NCBI GenBank assembly: GCA_947568835.1
Contig: OX387604.1
Location: forward strand, 14,289,076 to 14,353,075
From: Protonemura montana
Lineage: Eukaryota; Arthropoda; Insecta; Plecoptera; Nemouridae
Direction of reading: 5' to 3'
Length of the DNA: 64,000 bases
Below are positions 42,592 through 54,800 of the stretch, one piece after another. A program made the translations under genes and the position numbers. Numbering within the stretch: the stretch's first letter is position 1; each line of letters begins with the position of its first letter. A model generated the notes under the pieces. That model worked only from the letters and a program-made list of their open reading frames with translations. It searched no databases and had not been told where the DNA came from.

Positions 42592-42749
42592 TCCCTCCCA
42601 TTATTGTACTTGACTCAATACAGGATTGTGAGTAACTACAACGAGACCTAAATAGCATATGCAATTGGGTGTATAAAAACAAAATGAAGCTAAATAAGAG
42701 TCGCATCAATTATTAAAATTTACGAACAAATACCCTCCTAACTGACAAA

Positions 42750-43500
42750 GTTCACATATTCCGTGAACTCCACACCGCTAACAAAGGTTGAATATCTGGG
42801 AGTAATCATAAATAGCAAAATAGGCTGGAGGCTACAAATAGAAAAAAATAGTTAGAAAAGGAACAAAAAGCCTTAATTTTGTGACGAGTAACATTCGAGG
42901 AACTAGCAGAGAAATAAAAGACATGACCTATAAGTCGATAGTCAGGTCGATCCTAGAGTATGCCAGCGCTAGCTGGGACCCTCAGGATAAATGTCTAATA
43001 TATCTGGTGGAAAAGGACAAAGACGAGTAGTCAGGAAAGTGCAAAACAAGTTTCAAAGAGAGCAAAGCCCCACTGATATGATAGAGGAGCTGAAGTGGGA
43101 CACCCTGAAAAACGCAGGATTCTCGCTAGACTTGTCGAGATGTTCCACATAATAGTCAACAGGGGAGGCATACAGAGGTACGAGCCCCGAGCCCCTGGGC
43201 TGCCAGGGCCACGAGTAAATACAAAATACAGAGAAAAGACTACAAAACTTAAGTGGGGAGATACTCTTTCATTGGGCAAACCACCCCAGAATGGAATCAC
43301 ACTACACAGGACCACAATATACTACCCAAAAAAGTAGAAGTTCAAATTACTTTTTGAGACTAAGTAAATAAATGTTACTAATTAGTACTACCAATTAAAG
43401 AAATGTCTATAATAATTGTATTGAGATGATAAGTGTGATGTATGTATTGTAACCAGGCAGCATTGCCTAAAACAATAAAGCAATATTATTATTATTAAAA
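42750..43500 (+). mobile_element. 3' part of a LINE (non-LTR retrotransposon), degenerate
   Basis: Plus-strand translation in shifting frames gives VEYLGVIINSKIGW, RSILEYASASWDPQ and a basic C-terminal block around 43020-43320, the pattern found after the RT domain in CR1/Jockey-like LINEs. It ends with AATAAAGCAATATTATTATT near 43470-43498, a microsatellite tail. Several frameshifts and no RT core: a 5'-truncated dead copy. The protein differs from the LINE in the codanin-1 intron. Confidence 0.75.
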
Positions 43501-45464
43501 CCCCCCGACTGCAGAACAACTAACTTACCGCTTCCCACTAGACCCCTTTGACACACACACCCAACGCAACCATCAGCGACACGTGACAAGATCTACTCCC
43601 CGAAACGTAAGAACCAGACAAATGCACCATGCGATGCCTTCTTTACCACTACATTAACCAGCCTCTTGGGACCATATTTGCATTAAAAGAGGAAATTGGG
43701 ATCGTTCCAAAGCCTCTTTATAAGCCTTTTCACGAGTGGCTTTAAGGTCTGCATCCGGCATGCAACTAAAGAAGGTTAACATCTCCTACGAATACAGATG
43801 CAATGAACAGGAGGAATTCCAGAGAATCTTTCATCCAGTTGGCTTTGCTTTAACATGTAATGTATCAAAATATTCTGATATTTAATTTGCTGAATATAAA
43901 CTAAGGCTCAGTGACCATACTGCCAGAAAAGACAATCCACTCAACAACAACTCTAACAACTCTTCCAACAAAATAAACTCTCGAAAAATCATAGCTTAGT
44001 GACCACGTGCCAATTAAGTTAGATCATATTATTGTCCTATACTCAATAGTTCTTTGCATCAATTGCGTCATTTAACAAGAGACGTTAAGAAGGACACTGG
44101 TCGATGTGGCAACAGTGATCACATAGCGTCAATCGGCCTATTCCTCGCTGCATGAAGATAATGATCCCATTCTTTGGTACCTAAGCTCTATCCACTTATG
44201 TATGGATAACTAATCCTTTGGCTCACATATTGTTAATGTGCCGAGGTAACAGGATGAACAAATCAATTGCAATGCTGTAGAGTAACAAAACGTCAAGAAA
44301 AGGGCACGGTGTTCAAAAATTTTGCGGACTCGTCACTTTTCTCCAATTTGCAAATTGACCTTATAAAAATAATTATTACAAAACTAGAAATGTTCCTTTT
44401 ATCACTAGTTTTGCACACGGCTTTTATGCCTAGTTTGAAAAATCCCGGTGTCGTAAAAAATCTAAGACGGGCGAAAGTCAACGCTTTGGTGTTGATCGCT
44501 ATTAACACAAACTTCTTTTCCTTGTCGCCTGCGATCAGCACTCGGGTTTGTGGATTCACGCAAGAAAAGAAGCTGTGCCAATCTCCATGCCAGAGGTACT
44601 GGGAGTCGATTATTTTTCAGCTCGGAAATCTGCCGTCTCCTCCAGGCAATCGCCTGGCCTGGACACGTACAGCGAAGGGTCGATCACCTGAAACCAATCG
44701 AGTCAATGATCCAACACAGAAGCAGAATTCTTGCTAAATATCCTGGGTGATTAAGATATGGTATGGCAAGAAACCACATTGAAATGAACCCTCAGTTATA
44801 TTTGTAAGCAGCAAAGAAATCAAGCAGAGAAATCTGCTCAAGTGATTTGTTGAGAGGGCCACATGTTTGTCCCAAATCATAGTATGCAATAAATATTATC
44901 ATACAAGTAGAAGTATATTGGTTAAGAGGGGCACCATAACAGCAACCGATGTTATCCAAAGGAAAATGTGTTACATTTTCAGAGAAAATCACTGCATTTG
45001 ACTGGTGCAAACTAAGCCAAAATATGGACTAGCCCACCTTGACTTTGCCGAAAAAAATTTGCACAATGACAATACTTGTTGATAGCAATACTGAATTGCA
45101 GAATTGGGTGCAATGAGACTGACATATTCAATAATAGTTTTTTTTTTACCAGCAGGAACAAAGTTCCTGGACCAAGGAACCAGTTCAAGTATCATGGCGA
45201 GGTTCTACATTTTTCTTACGGGTACTTAACCAACCAGTTTGGTCACAAGCGCAATTTACGGGTGGGCGGTGGAGAAATGAAATATCTTATTAGTGCAAAA
45301 AAATGTTCGGAGTACAAAAATAAAACTGCCCCAATTCAAATAAATCTAGTATCTTGATTCTTAATAGAATGGGTAGTGGTGTCGTGCGATAAGAGAGAAG
45401 TCGGTTTCTGAGCTAGTGATAGGAAACAATATACTGCTTACTAGGGGCTCTGCCCCTGCGGCCC

Positions 45465-48307
45465 CTAGGCCTCTGATTGTTTTGGTTTATAGAGCTGGAA
45501 CCAGCAAAAAAAGAAACCAGTTAGTCTGACCAATTGTAGCTCAAACACAACAACTTTGTCTTTAAAAATGGCAAGGCAGAGAAGACTTTAGTTTTTCTTC
45601 AAAAAATAGCATTTGTCTTTAGCAGCCAAATCATGGCAAATGTTCAGATTAACACTTACGTCCACAAATGGCCGATAGAATAGGTTCAGGGATTTGCAAT
45701 TAAGGTGCCAACCTAGCATATGCAGATCAAACTTACCTTAGGGATGGGCTTGATTTCTGTGCCGAGCTCTTTCTCGATGCGATGCATGGAAAAACGGTCA
45801 TCATAAGTGATCAAATTAAGGGCAAGCCCTAGGTGTCCAAACCTGCCGGATCGGCCTATGCGATGCAGATATGTCTCTGACATCCTTGGAAAGTCGAAGT
45901 TGATCACTACGTTGACGGCTTGAACGTCAATGCCCCGGGTGAACAGATCTGTCAAAGTTGACAATCATGAGTTTTGATTGAGAAGACCTTATCAAAGTTA
46001 ACACTAGCTTGGCTTGCTTAAAAAGCAGAACAGTTTTGATTAGCAGGCAGCAAGTTTCAATAAACTGTTGATTCAGAATAACTACAAAAAAAATAGCTGA
46101 CCCATGACCATTGAACTAGATTCCCTCAAAGGGGCAAAGTGTTGCCACTTGTTTTTAGTTTTCATTCTGAATAGACAGTACCTAACAATAAGAAGGTAAC
46201 CAAATAGCTAGGATATTTTTTTCTAGTCACTACCACTGAATTGTGATCACAAAGCATTAAAAGTTCTGATCATCGTTTTGATCTGTAGTGGCAACTGCAA
46301 CGCTAACTTTCATTAAATAGAGAATGTACCTGAGCAAACGAGGTTACGGCAAAGGCCCGAGCGAAAGTCATGGAAGACGCGGTTACGATGTGCTTGGGCC
46401 ATCTTGGCGTGGATATAGTAGCAACAGTAACCTAAATCCGTTATCTTCTTGGCTAGCAGCTCGACTCGTTGTGTTGAGTTACAAAAGATTATGCTCTGGT
46501 TAATCTGCAGCTTGGAGAACAGCGTGTTGAGGCAGTGGACTTTTTGTTTCTCTTGAACAAACGCATAATACTGTGTGACACCTTTCAGGGTCAGTTCTTC
46601 CATTAAGTTGATTTCGTATGGCTGACGAAGATGCTTGTCCATGAACTGCTTCACTGTAATAGGGAACGTTGCCGAAAAAAGGAGAATTTGTCGCTCTTGT
46701 GGTAGGCGTAATATCACATGGTCAAGCATTCCCTTGAAGTCTTGTGACAGAAGCTTGTCAGCCTGAAACAACAATGAATTGCTATTTGTAAACAACCAAG
46801 ATAAACATTTGGTTGACATGACAAAAAATTACTGGAACTGGAAAGGGGTTGGCTGCAGTTTGAACTCTAGCTTGATCCTAGTTGCTCTACAGCCTACCAT
46901 TTTACAGTTATTATGTCTGGTACAGTTCTTCTTTCTAGGAATATTTTTCTTTAAGTTTGGAAGTAAAGACTATCCAAAAATCAGATTAAATTTACCTCGT
47001 CCAGAACCAAAATTCTACAATTGTCCACATTGGCAACGCCCTTGTCGATCAGATCCAGAATGCGGCCTGGTGTAGCAACTATCACCTGGACCTTCTGGTA
47101 GATCCGCATGATATCGTCTCTTAAGTTGGTACCCCCAGTGGACACCATTACTTTGACGTCCATGTGCTTAGCAAGCTCTATACAAATCTGACTAGTCTGC
47201 AAGGCCAACTCGCGTGTTGGCACCATCACAAGCGCTGAAAATTGTAGAAAAAGCTTTAAAAAAAACACAGTTACAGCAATGTAAATAAGAGATGAGATCA
47301 CAATGAGATCCACGTAACATTTTTTTTTTGGGAATTATTCGGCATAAAGAATTTTTGCAGCAAGACAATGCACGCCAGATATGATTCAATAAACACTTGA
47401 AAGATCAAGATGCTCAGGTCTCAAACGTATCAGTTACGGAATAGAATGAATGTTTGATAAATAGGAACCAATAAAATCTAATTTTCCTCATGTCAGAAGC
47501 AATCGAAGCTTCTGTCCTTGATATGGGGTGAGGAATGGGTGCTGCTCATCGTAAAATATACAAGGAAACATGTTAGTCTTAGACCTCACCTTGAATGTGC
47601 TCTTTTTTTGGATCTACTTGTTCAAGAACAGGGATGCAATAAGCACCAGTTTTCCCTGTCCCATTCTTTGCCCTGGCAAGTACATCTTTGCCTGACAAAG
47701 CTATCGGAATGCTTGCCTCTTGAATTGGAGACGGTTTCTCCCACCCTTTTTCAAAAATCCCCATCAACAATTCTCTCTTCAAGCAGTATTCTTCAAATTC
47801 ATTACCACGTGTGTCTGTGACGTCCTAAATTAATAACAGTAAACATTAAGTACATTAATGTTTCTGGAAATTTAAGCTTTGCAATGCCACATGCCTAGTC
47901 TGCCTGGTTTAAAAGCAGAATACACAAAGATTAGAAGGTATCATCTGTTATCCATGGAATGAATTCCCAGTAAATTAGTAAATTGCAAATCACAAACGAC
48001 TAGGTAGCCAAGCCACAATGCGATCTTACAATAACAATACTCTATGGTATCAATAAAGAAATATAAATAATTGGGTCTAGAAACTGGCTTTTGCAAAAGA
48101 TAAACTTACGCTTGTCTGAATTCTTTTGTCTTTAGGCGGCAGCTTAAGCTTCGACTTCCATCCTAAATTCTGATTAGGCTGTGGCTGTGATTTGCCAAGC
48201 GGATTGCGACTAGGCTGAGCCATTAATTTTTTATCATCAACAGATTCCTGTGCCTGATTTTGGAACATCTTTTGGTCGACGTGGTTAGTGAATCGCTTGT
48301 CCGTCAT
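45465..48307 (-). CDS. DDX6: DEAD-box RNA helicase DDX6/Me31B
   Basis: ATP-dependent RNA helicase of P-bodies, acting in decapping and translational repression. Exons (minus): 48110-48307, 47590-47824, 46996-47234, 46330-46762, 45737-45948, plus a tentative last exon 45465-45494. The first five give 439 codons with matching phases. Motifs: KLPPKD before the core, Q motif EKPSPIQE, Walker [38 protein letters not shown] split exactly between DE and AD by an intron, SAT, RGID and [13 protein letters not shown]. The start ATG at 48307 follows an acceptor at 48328, so a 5'UTR exon lies upstream. Human DDX6 has 483 aa. The C-terminal tail here would be LYKPKQSEA, which lacks the usual IDxxLYV form; that exon is the weak part of the model. 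Confidence 0.93.
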
Positions 48308-48327
48308 TTTATCAGGATTAGCCCAGC

Positions 48328-51300
48328 CTGTTGTATCAAAATACAAAACTAATCCAAACTCTACCTAGGGCGTAGAGCCACACTCAATTTTCTAAGTCAC
48401 CTAAACACAAAGAAAGAATTAATTAACCAAATGTGGGCCTAGCGACATAGAACTTTCCTGCATGTACCTGTATTTATGATATCCCACACTTATCATGCAT
48501 ACCACATTAACCTTAGCCCAAATTCATTCAATGATAATAAACTCCTGTAACCTAGAACTTGAGAAATCTGTCACGCCACGACAAGGATCTTCACCTTCTG
48601 GACTTTAATATTGGGTGCACACCATGTTACTACATAACGAACCAGTTCTTTCTTATTCAAATTGAAAACTATATCATTTCCTTGGTGCAATATTACTTGC
48701 GAGTATACTACATGCAAAACTGGCAAGATACCTTAGCTTCCACACCGTGTAAAATGGCTACCATTCGCGTCTAGTAATGAAAAGCCTAGATTGTGTGCTA
48801 TTTGTTTTTCTGCTGTACGCAAATACACCTCTTACATGGACAATGGTTATAATATTGATGCGATGATTGAAATTTAGTGCCTTCAAAGCATAAGTGCAGA
48901 AATTTTAAGTTATTTTCATGCGTTTATGAGTCTCCTTACCAAAACACGTTCGACCCGCACCGCTACCGAGTACCGAGTGCAATACAAATGCGACTTGAGT
49001 GCAGGGTTGCCAATGCCAGATGGTTAAGCAGGACTGAGCGGGATCGTCGTCACGGTTGCCACCTTCCACCACTTTAAAATTTTATCGCGGGGGTAGACAA
49101 AACTCGAGAGCCGAGAAAACGGTGCAAATCTTTCTACAAAAATATTTATGTGTCTATATTTTTAACCACAACATTTAAAGTTACACTATTATTTCCAGTG
49201 GTTACTGGAGTTCACATGCACAACTGCCAATTTTATTCAACATCAATTTTATTCTCAAAGGTTTTATGTCTAACGGCATTTGATTTTTCATTATTGGAAC
49301 ATTATATGTCGATTCATCCGACCAAAAACCGTTAAAAAACGACCAAATCTTAGTACGATTTTACCCACTATTCTATAGTTTAAATATTTTCTTATTTGCC
49401 TATAAGTCGATGAGTTCACCCGGAACAGCTCGGAATACACTTAAATTTGGGGTGCATGCACCGCTTCCCTTTCTGAAATTGTGTTGGATGAAGTTAAGAT
49501 AGAGATGAAAAAGATGCATTCTGAAGGTAAAGAAATTCATATTAATATCATTTCGATCTTGTCCATATAAAAAATAACCACCCCTTCCCCCTTCTTCTCT
49601 CCATTTTATTTTTACACCACTATTATCTTTCAATGGTGTTTTAATATATTTGATAGCTTTATGCATAAAATTAATTCCCTATAAGTTTCAGAGTCACCAG
49701 TGGATTCACTTGAAATATTGTAAATCTATTATGGACCTATTTTTGTTTTTGTTAATCTTCGCTACTGCTCGTCTTCCCTAATCCACGGCATGCTTCCGGA
49801 CTTACTTGAAAAGGGGAGGGTACATGGACAGGAGCAAACAAAGAGTGTAAAAGGTGAGCAATGATTGGGAGCAACGATGAGACCAGGAGCCGAAGAAAAG
49901 TGCTAACCAGAATAACATCTGCAGGAACAGCACAGCTTCCTGGCAGTTGATGCTGTGGCAGAAGTTTGAAATGGTGCCTGATCAATTAGACTGAAATAAA
50001 AACTGCACACGACAACGCTAATCTGAACAAATTTTGAAGTATGCTGTTCGCATACTTCAAAAAATTGAAATTCCGATTCCACGCCCAAAATAATAAAAAT
50101 TCCAATTCCGATTCTGATTCCGGAAAGCTTATAAGAAAACTTTCGATTACAGAAAACACACAATACAAATTTTGATAATGATTTTAATTGTTCTGTTCAG
50201 TCTCTATCAAAATACAAATTATAAAAATGTGGACTGCGACGCTGTCGGCATTGCGACAAAGGGGTTAGTCTAACTGAACTTATTAGAAATGCAAATAGTC
50301 AAGAAGCCACCTACAAGAATGAAACTATAGTGCTATCATTTTGGTAAGTTGACAGCCGCCCTACGCGACTTAGCACTGAAAATCAAACCATCAAAAGTAA
50401 CCGGCTGCAAAGAATGGAATTCGTAGTAGAAACAAAAATACTACTAATAACCATGATACAATTTTACAAAGTTTCACATTTTACCTACCAACCTACCTGT
50501 TTTATTCTCAGCTAGTTCAGCCTATAGACCACATAAACAAAGTATTAATTTTGAATAGAATTTTTTCGGTAAAATCAAAAATTCCGATTCCCATTCCAAT
50601 TGACTAAAAGTAAAAATTTCAATTCCGATTCCAATTCTTATTACCAGAAAATAAAAATTCCAATTCCAAAAAAATACCTATTAATTCCGATTTCGGTCCC
50701 TGCTTAAAACACAAACAACAAAACTTCTCGATGAATAATTTTAAAATCAAATACACACAGGTGACAAAACCCTGCAATACCTACCTGCAAACTCATATTA
50801 TATTACATACCTTGAAAAAAAACGCACAGAGATTAGACCTGTAGCAAGTTTGTTTGCAATGAAGCATAATTGGAACATATACAACAAAGACCATATATAC
50901 ATGGTGAAAATACAACATTCCATGGAAAATTAATACATCACATGCATTGATCAAAATAGTAAAACTAGTCACTACGCTAGAAGATAATTGGTGCACTAGC
51001 GAAACTTTCAACAGATTCTTAGCCGAATTATTAAAAAATATATATTTATTTATATGAATTATCACAGACAGATAAATATTATATTCACAAATCAAAACGA
51101 AAATTAGAATTAGAAATTTATTTAAAGCAATGGTCTCTTTAAAATGGGGGAAACATGTACAATGAGTACATTTCGTAATTAGATCAGAACGTTCTATTCA
51201 CCGAACAGACTACTTGAACGTGTTCCGTAATGAGGACCGTTACATCACTACGCACAGCCATAGTGTTCCGTAAAATAAAGACCTCGAGTTTCGTTCTTGT

Positions 51301-51892
51301 AAAGAACGATAGCTGATTCAGGGTCGACAGTTTGCTCATTATCTATTTGTGCTCGATAATTGATTTAAATTTTGTGGAAAGTTGGGCGAAATTATTAAAT
51401 TTGCTAACAGCATTCCCCAAAGTAGGGTCTGAGTGCTGAAGATGCAGAAGGATAATGACCAGCTATAAACTTGCTGATACAGTGTATTCATTTATATTTC
51501 TGAACTTGTGAAGTTTTTATAACATAACAAAAAACCCCAAGTAGTTGCTAAACTTGCATATCTTTTTTTTCAGGTAGTTCAAGTTTTCAATTTTGGATGT
51601 TAATTATTATATATATAACCTATTATAAATAAAAATTATACGGAGATTGCTGCGTAGGATTCATACTAACAGCTACTAATCTTAACAGAGCTCTCAAACT
51701 GCGTTCCATTATTTACGTCAAAGGCAAATAAAACAAACAACTAAAAGTGGCTTTGTTCTGAGCTGATTACGGAATGCACCCAAGTTTAGCTAAGCAATTG
51801 AAAAAGCAAAACCAACATAAACAATTGGCAGCCTAAAAAATTGGTAAATAACAACAGAAGCCGAGATGCGGTAAACAAAGGCGATCCAACAT
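48328..51892. other. intergenic, DDX6 5' side to Dorsal 3' end
   Basis: Holds the undefined DDX6 promoter and 5'UTR exon, and the 3'UTR of the Dorsal short-tail isoform. Stretches rich in AATTCCGATTCC-like words occur at about 50060-50135 and 50570-50700, perhaps two ends of one decayed repeat. No convincing ORF. Confidence 0.45.
50060..50700. repeat. paired AATTCCGATTCC-rich stretches
   Basis: Two blocks (about 50060-50135 and 50570-50700), in the same orientation and 430 bp apart, are made of variants of AAAATTCCGATTCC. They look like sub-terminal repeats of an old element, but I could not define termini. Confidence 0.4.
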
Positions 51893-54800
51893 CTAATCGT
51901 TACGTTTGCACATGCTGTTTAATTCACAGATATCATTGATGGTGATTCTTGTAAACGAATCCGTCATGTTCTCCTGAGGCTCATTGGCTGCATCCACTGG
52001 CCTATCAGACATGTTTAAATTTGCTGACAGATTTTCAGGCATGTTTCCTTGTTCTAAAAACATGCCAACTATCTCGGCAGAATTCAGTCCAACTCCGAAG
52101 TACGAACTCGAATTAGCACTATCTCCCATGCCATGGTCCATAGGCATTACATGTTCCAAATGCACATTGCTGGCCACTCCCATGCCAATGTTGCTTATTG
52201 CACTTTGACCTATTGCACTTTGGCCCATACTACTGCTACCCATCCCACTGGGTCCTGGACCACCCTGGGGAAATATTGCCGTCCCTAGCGTGCTGTAAGA
52301 CGATGTTGACGTGGTATTGAGGTCATTGGCGTGGTGTTGGGTGGGGGCATACGGGTTGGTGTATGTTGTGGCATACTCATAGACGTTGCCCCCGTGCATG
52401 GCGTGCACATTGGCGATGTGCGAAGGGGATGGAGTACGCCCACCCCCGCTGAGCGGGGACTCGTGGGGCTGGGGAGAGGGCGTAGCGGCCGCCATCCGTG
52501 GAGGTCCCCCGAACATGTATGGTGCTGTGGGCTCGCCTGGCTCGTGCTTCACCACCGCCAGCAGACCGGATGGGCCTGGGCCGGCCCACCCGGCGCCCCC
52601 TCCCAAGCCTAGCCCGCCCGGGACCAGGCCACCGCACAAGCCCGGAACACCAACGTGAGATCGCTCAACTGTCGGAACCAAATCAATGGTAATTTTACAT
52701 CGCTAACCACCATGTTTTTCATAGAAAGGCCTCTACTCTCACTTTTTTGTTTCTAATGTCTAGTTGTACCAAATTCTTTTACTCTAAGTTTAACTTCCAA
52801 CTCAAAAAAACAGCTGACTTTCACTGCATGGGATTGATTGACGCCAAGGCAATTGTTTCAACTAACACTTTACCTAGGAGTTAAGATTTTTGAAAGACCG
52901 GCCCTAAAACATACAAAATCAGTTATGCTGGAAGTGTTGATCCTAGTTGTATTGTTGAGTGTGAAGGTTATAGTTAGAAATAAAACTTTAATGCTCAAGT
53001 TACTGCGCAAGTGACCGCCAAGTGACTACATTACCGACAAAAATGGAGGGTACCACAAGCCGCCATTTAGTGGAGTCACCGTCGTACAAATTTCATTTAG
53101 TTATTTCTCGCAGGTTACCTGCATTTGAGATTGTTCAAGTTCAAATTATCTTTTTTAATGTTAACCTTAACGATTTATATACATCTAATGATATTTAAAA
53201 TCATAATTACGTAGTTGTAGAATTTTGTTTAAAAGGACAGCAGCAAGCGCCATCTGCATTCGTCATCGGTTACCACATGCAGCCGGCTAGTTTACTCCGC
53301 AGATAGCTCAACATTAACGTTTTCTATCTAACTATGACTTGAACACTCAACAGTTGTATAGTGCAATCAGCAAAATTTTGAATTCCATATTTCTCCTATT
53401 GATTCAGAGTGATTGAGCATTGAAGTCACTGTGGGCAAGTGTGTTTTTACTTTGTTATATTTGCACCTTTGTCTCTTGGCAGAGCGTAGGTTTTTGACAT
53501 GCTCTGTCAATCAGACACAGCAAGGGTGATCTCTCCTCCAACATAGCACCAGAGATACAAAACAAAATTTAATGGTTTGTAATTCTTTCATATTTCTGCT
53601 TGATCAAAAACAAGATTACCGATTTGAGGAAATTACACGTACAACTTCTCAAAAAATATATCAAATATTCATGAAATGTTCACTGCTCACACAATGCACT
53701 GATTCCAAATTCTACATTTTACACCAACATACTTGCTCAAGAGAAGCGTTGATTAACTCGACATTAAGTCCTGAGCACATAAATTAAATTGTCTATTGAG
53801 AATAGAAATGTAAGCGAGGTAAGCAGCGATGCCAAAGCAACAGATTGGATAAGATTCAATCAACAGTAAATTTAAAGAATCATCCAAAGCACTAAAATTT
53901 CACCAAATTTGCTGCACGGCTGTGTACATTTTTGGCTGTTCTTACAACGTAAACTCATCGAGAGGAACCACATTTTCCATTCCACAGGCAAAACCTCGAA
54001 ATAAGTAAGAGCATGTCCCATTTTCCACAAGCGTTTGAAGTGTTCGAATCCTGTGAGTAATTAGAGCAAGCGATAGAGTTCACGTTAGGATATGAAAGGA
54101 CAGGCTGTCATGCACTCCAAACCAGTTCCCTACCAATGCAAACAAGACCACGGGCAAAGGCATAGAAAAAAGATCCTAATCAATTGAGTTGACTAGCAAA
54201 ATTTATTATTGCTCCCAAATTTTGTCATCACAAAAAATAGCCACCAGATAAAATTCTACTTCAAAAACATTCCGTATAAATTGTTACAACATTGGTAATA
54301 AATAGATCAAATATAATGTACAATATTGTGATAGAAATCTGCTCGCTAAAATAGATCTATAGTAAAAATGTCAGTGAGTAGCGCTGAAGGAATTACCTTT
54401 AATTCAAAAGCACCCAAGCAAAATAGTGTAGCTGGCTTTGACACAATATACCATGGTAGCTGCCAAACAATCGTTGCCATTTTCTCCATGCCATAGGCCA
54501 GCCAGCCAACCTTACAATATCAATATAGTTCACAACAAAAGCAATGAGAATCATGGACAGGTTGACAATGAACAGCTTAACATCCATCAGGCAAACAGCT
54601 GGTTCACAAATAACAAGTGGAGTAAAATATGCAAGAAACTTTAAAATTTGACCTAAATGACAAAAAAACTTCATAAAGTAAACAATTCATCTCGAAAGGA
54701 AATGTTTACATCCAGGAACTGAGACACAAATTTCAACATTTAACTGGATACTATAAATCACATGTCAAAAACATTCCATGACATGTTAAGTCTCAATTAC

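Larger units (their letters stand above)
38601..45464. other. gene-poor intergenic block between PAK and DDX6
   Basis: 6.9 kb without a gene I can support. It holds the PAK 3'UTR, a 514 bp terminal-inverted-repeat element (40204-40717), a 20-base C run (42572-42591) and a LINE 3' end (about 42750-43500). Short ORFs at 39566-39949, 41653-41931 and 44267-44737 have no recognisable domains. Confidence 0.55.

Noticed and set aside
42387-42709. Proline-rich or glycine-rich ORFs over the poly-C tract
   Set aside because: The composition is produced by the C run itself; no supporting context.
44267-44750. Overlapping ORFs on both strands (44267-44737 +, 44550-44750 +, 44293-44559 -)
   Set aside because: No motif, no splice context, and competing frames of equal quality. 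It may be decayed repeat, but I cannot support a gene.
52331-52692. Several overlapping ORFs of 60-93 codons on both strands within the Dorsal-A last exon
   Set aside because: They are shadows of the GC-rich coding exon. The minus-strand frame ending at 51893 joins the NLS exon in phase and has a proper transactivation-like composition.
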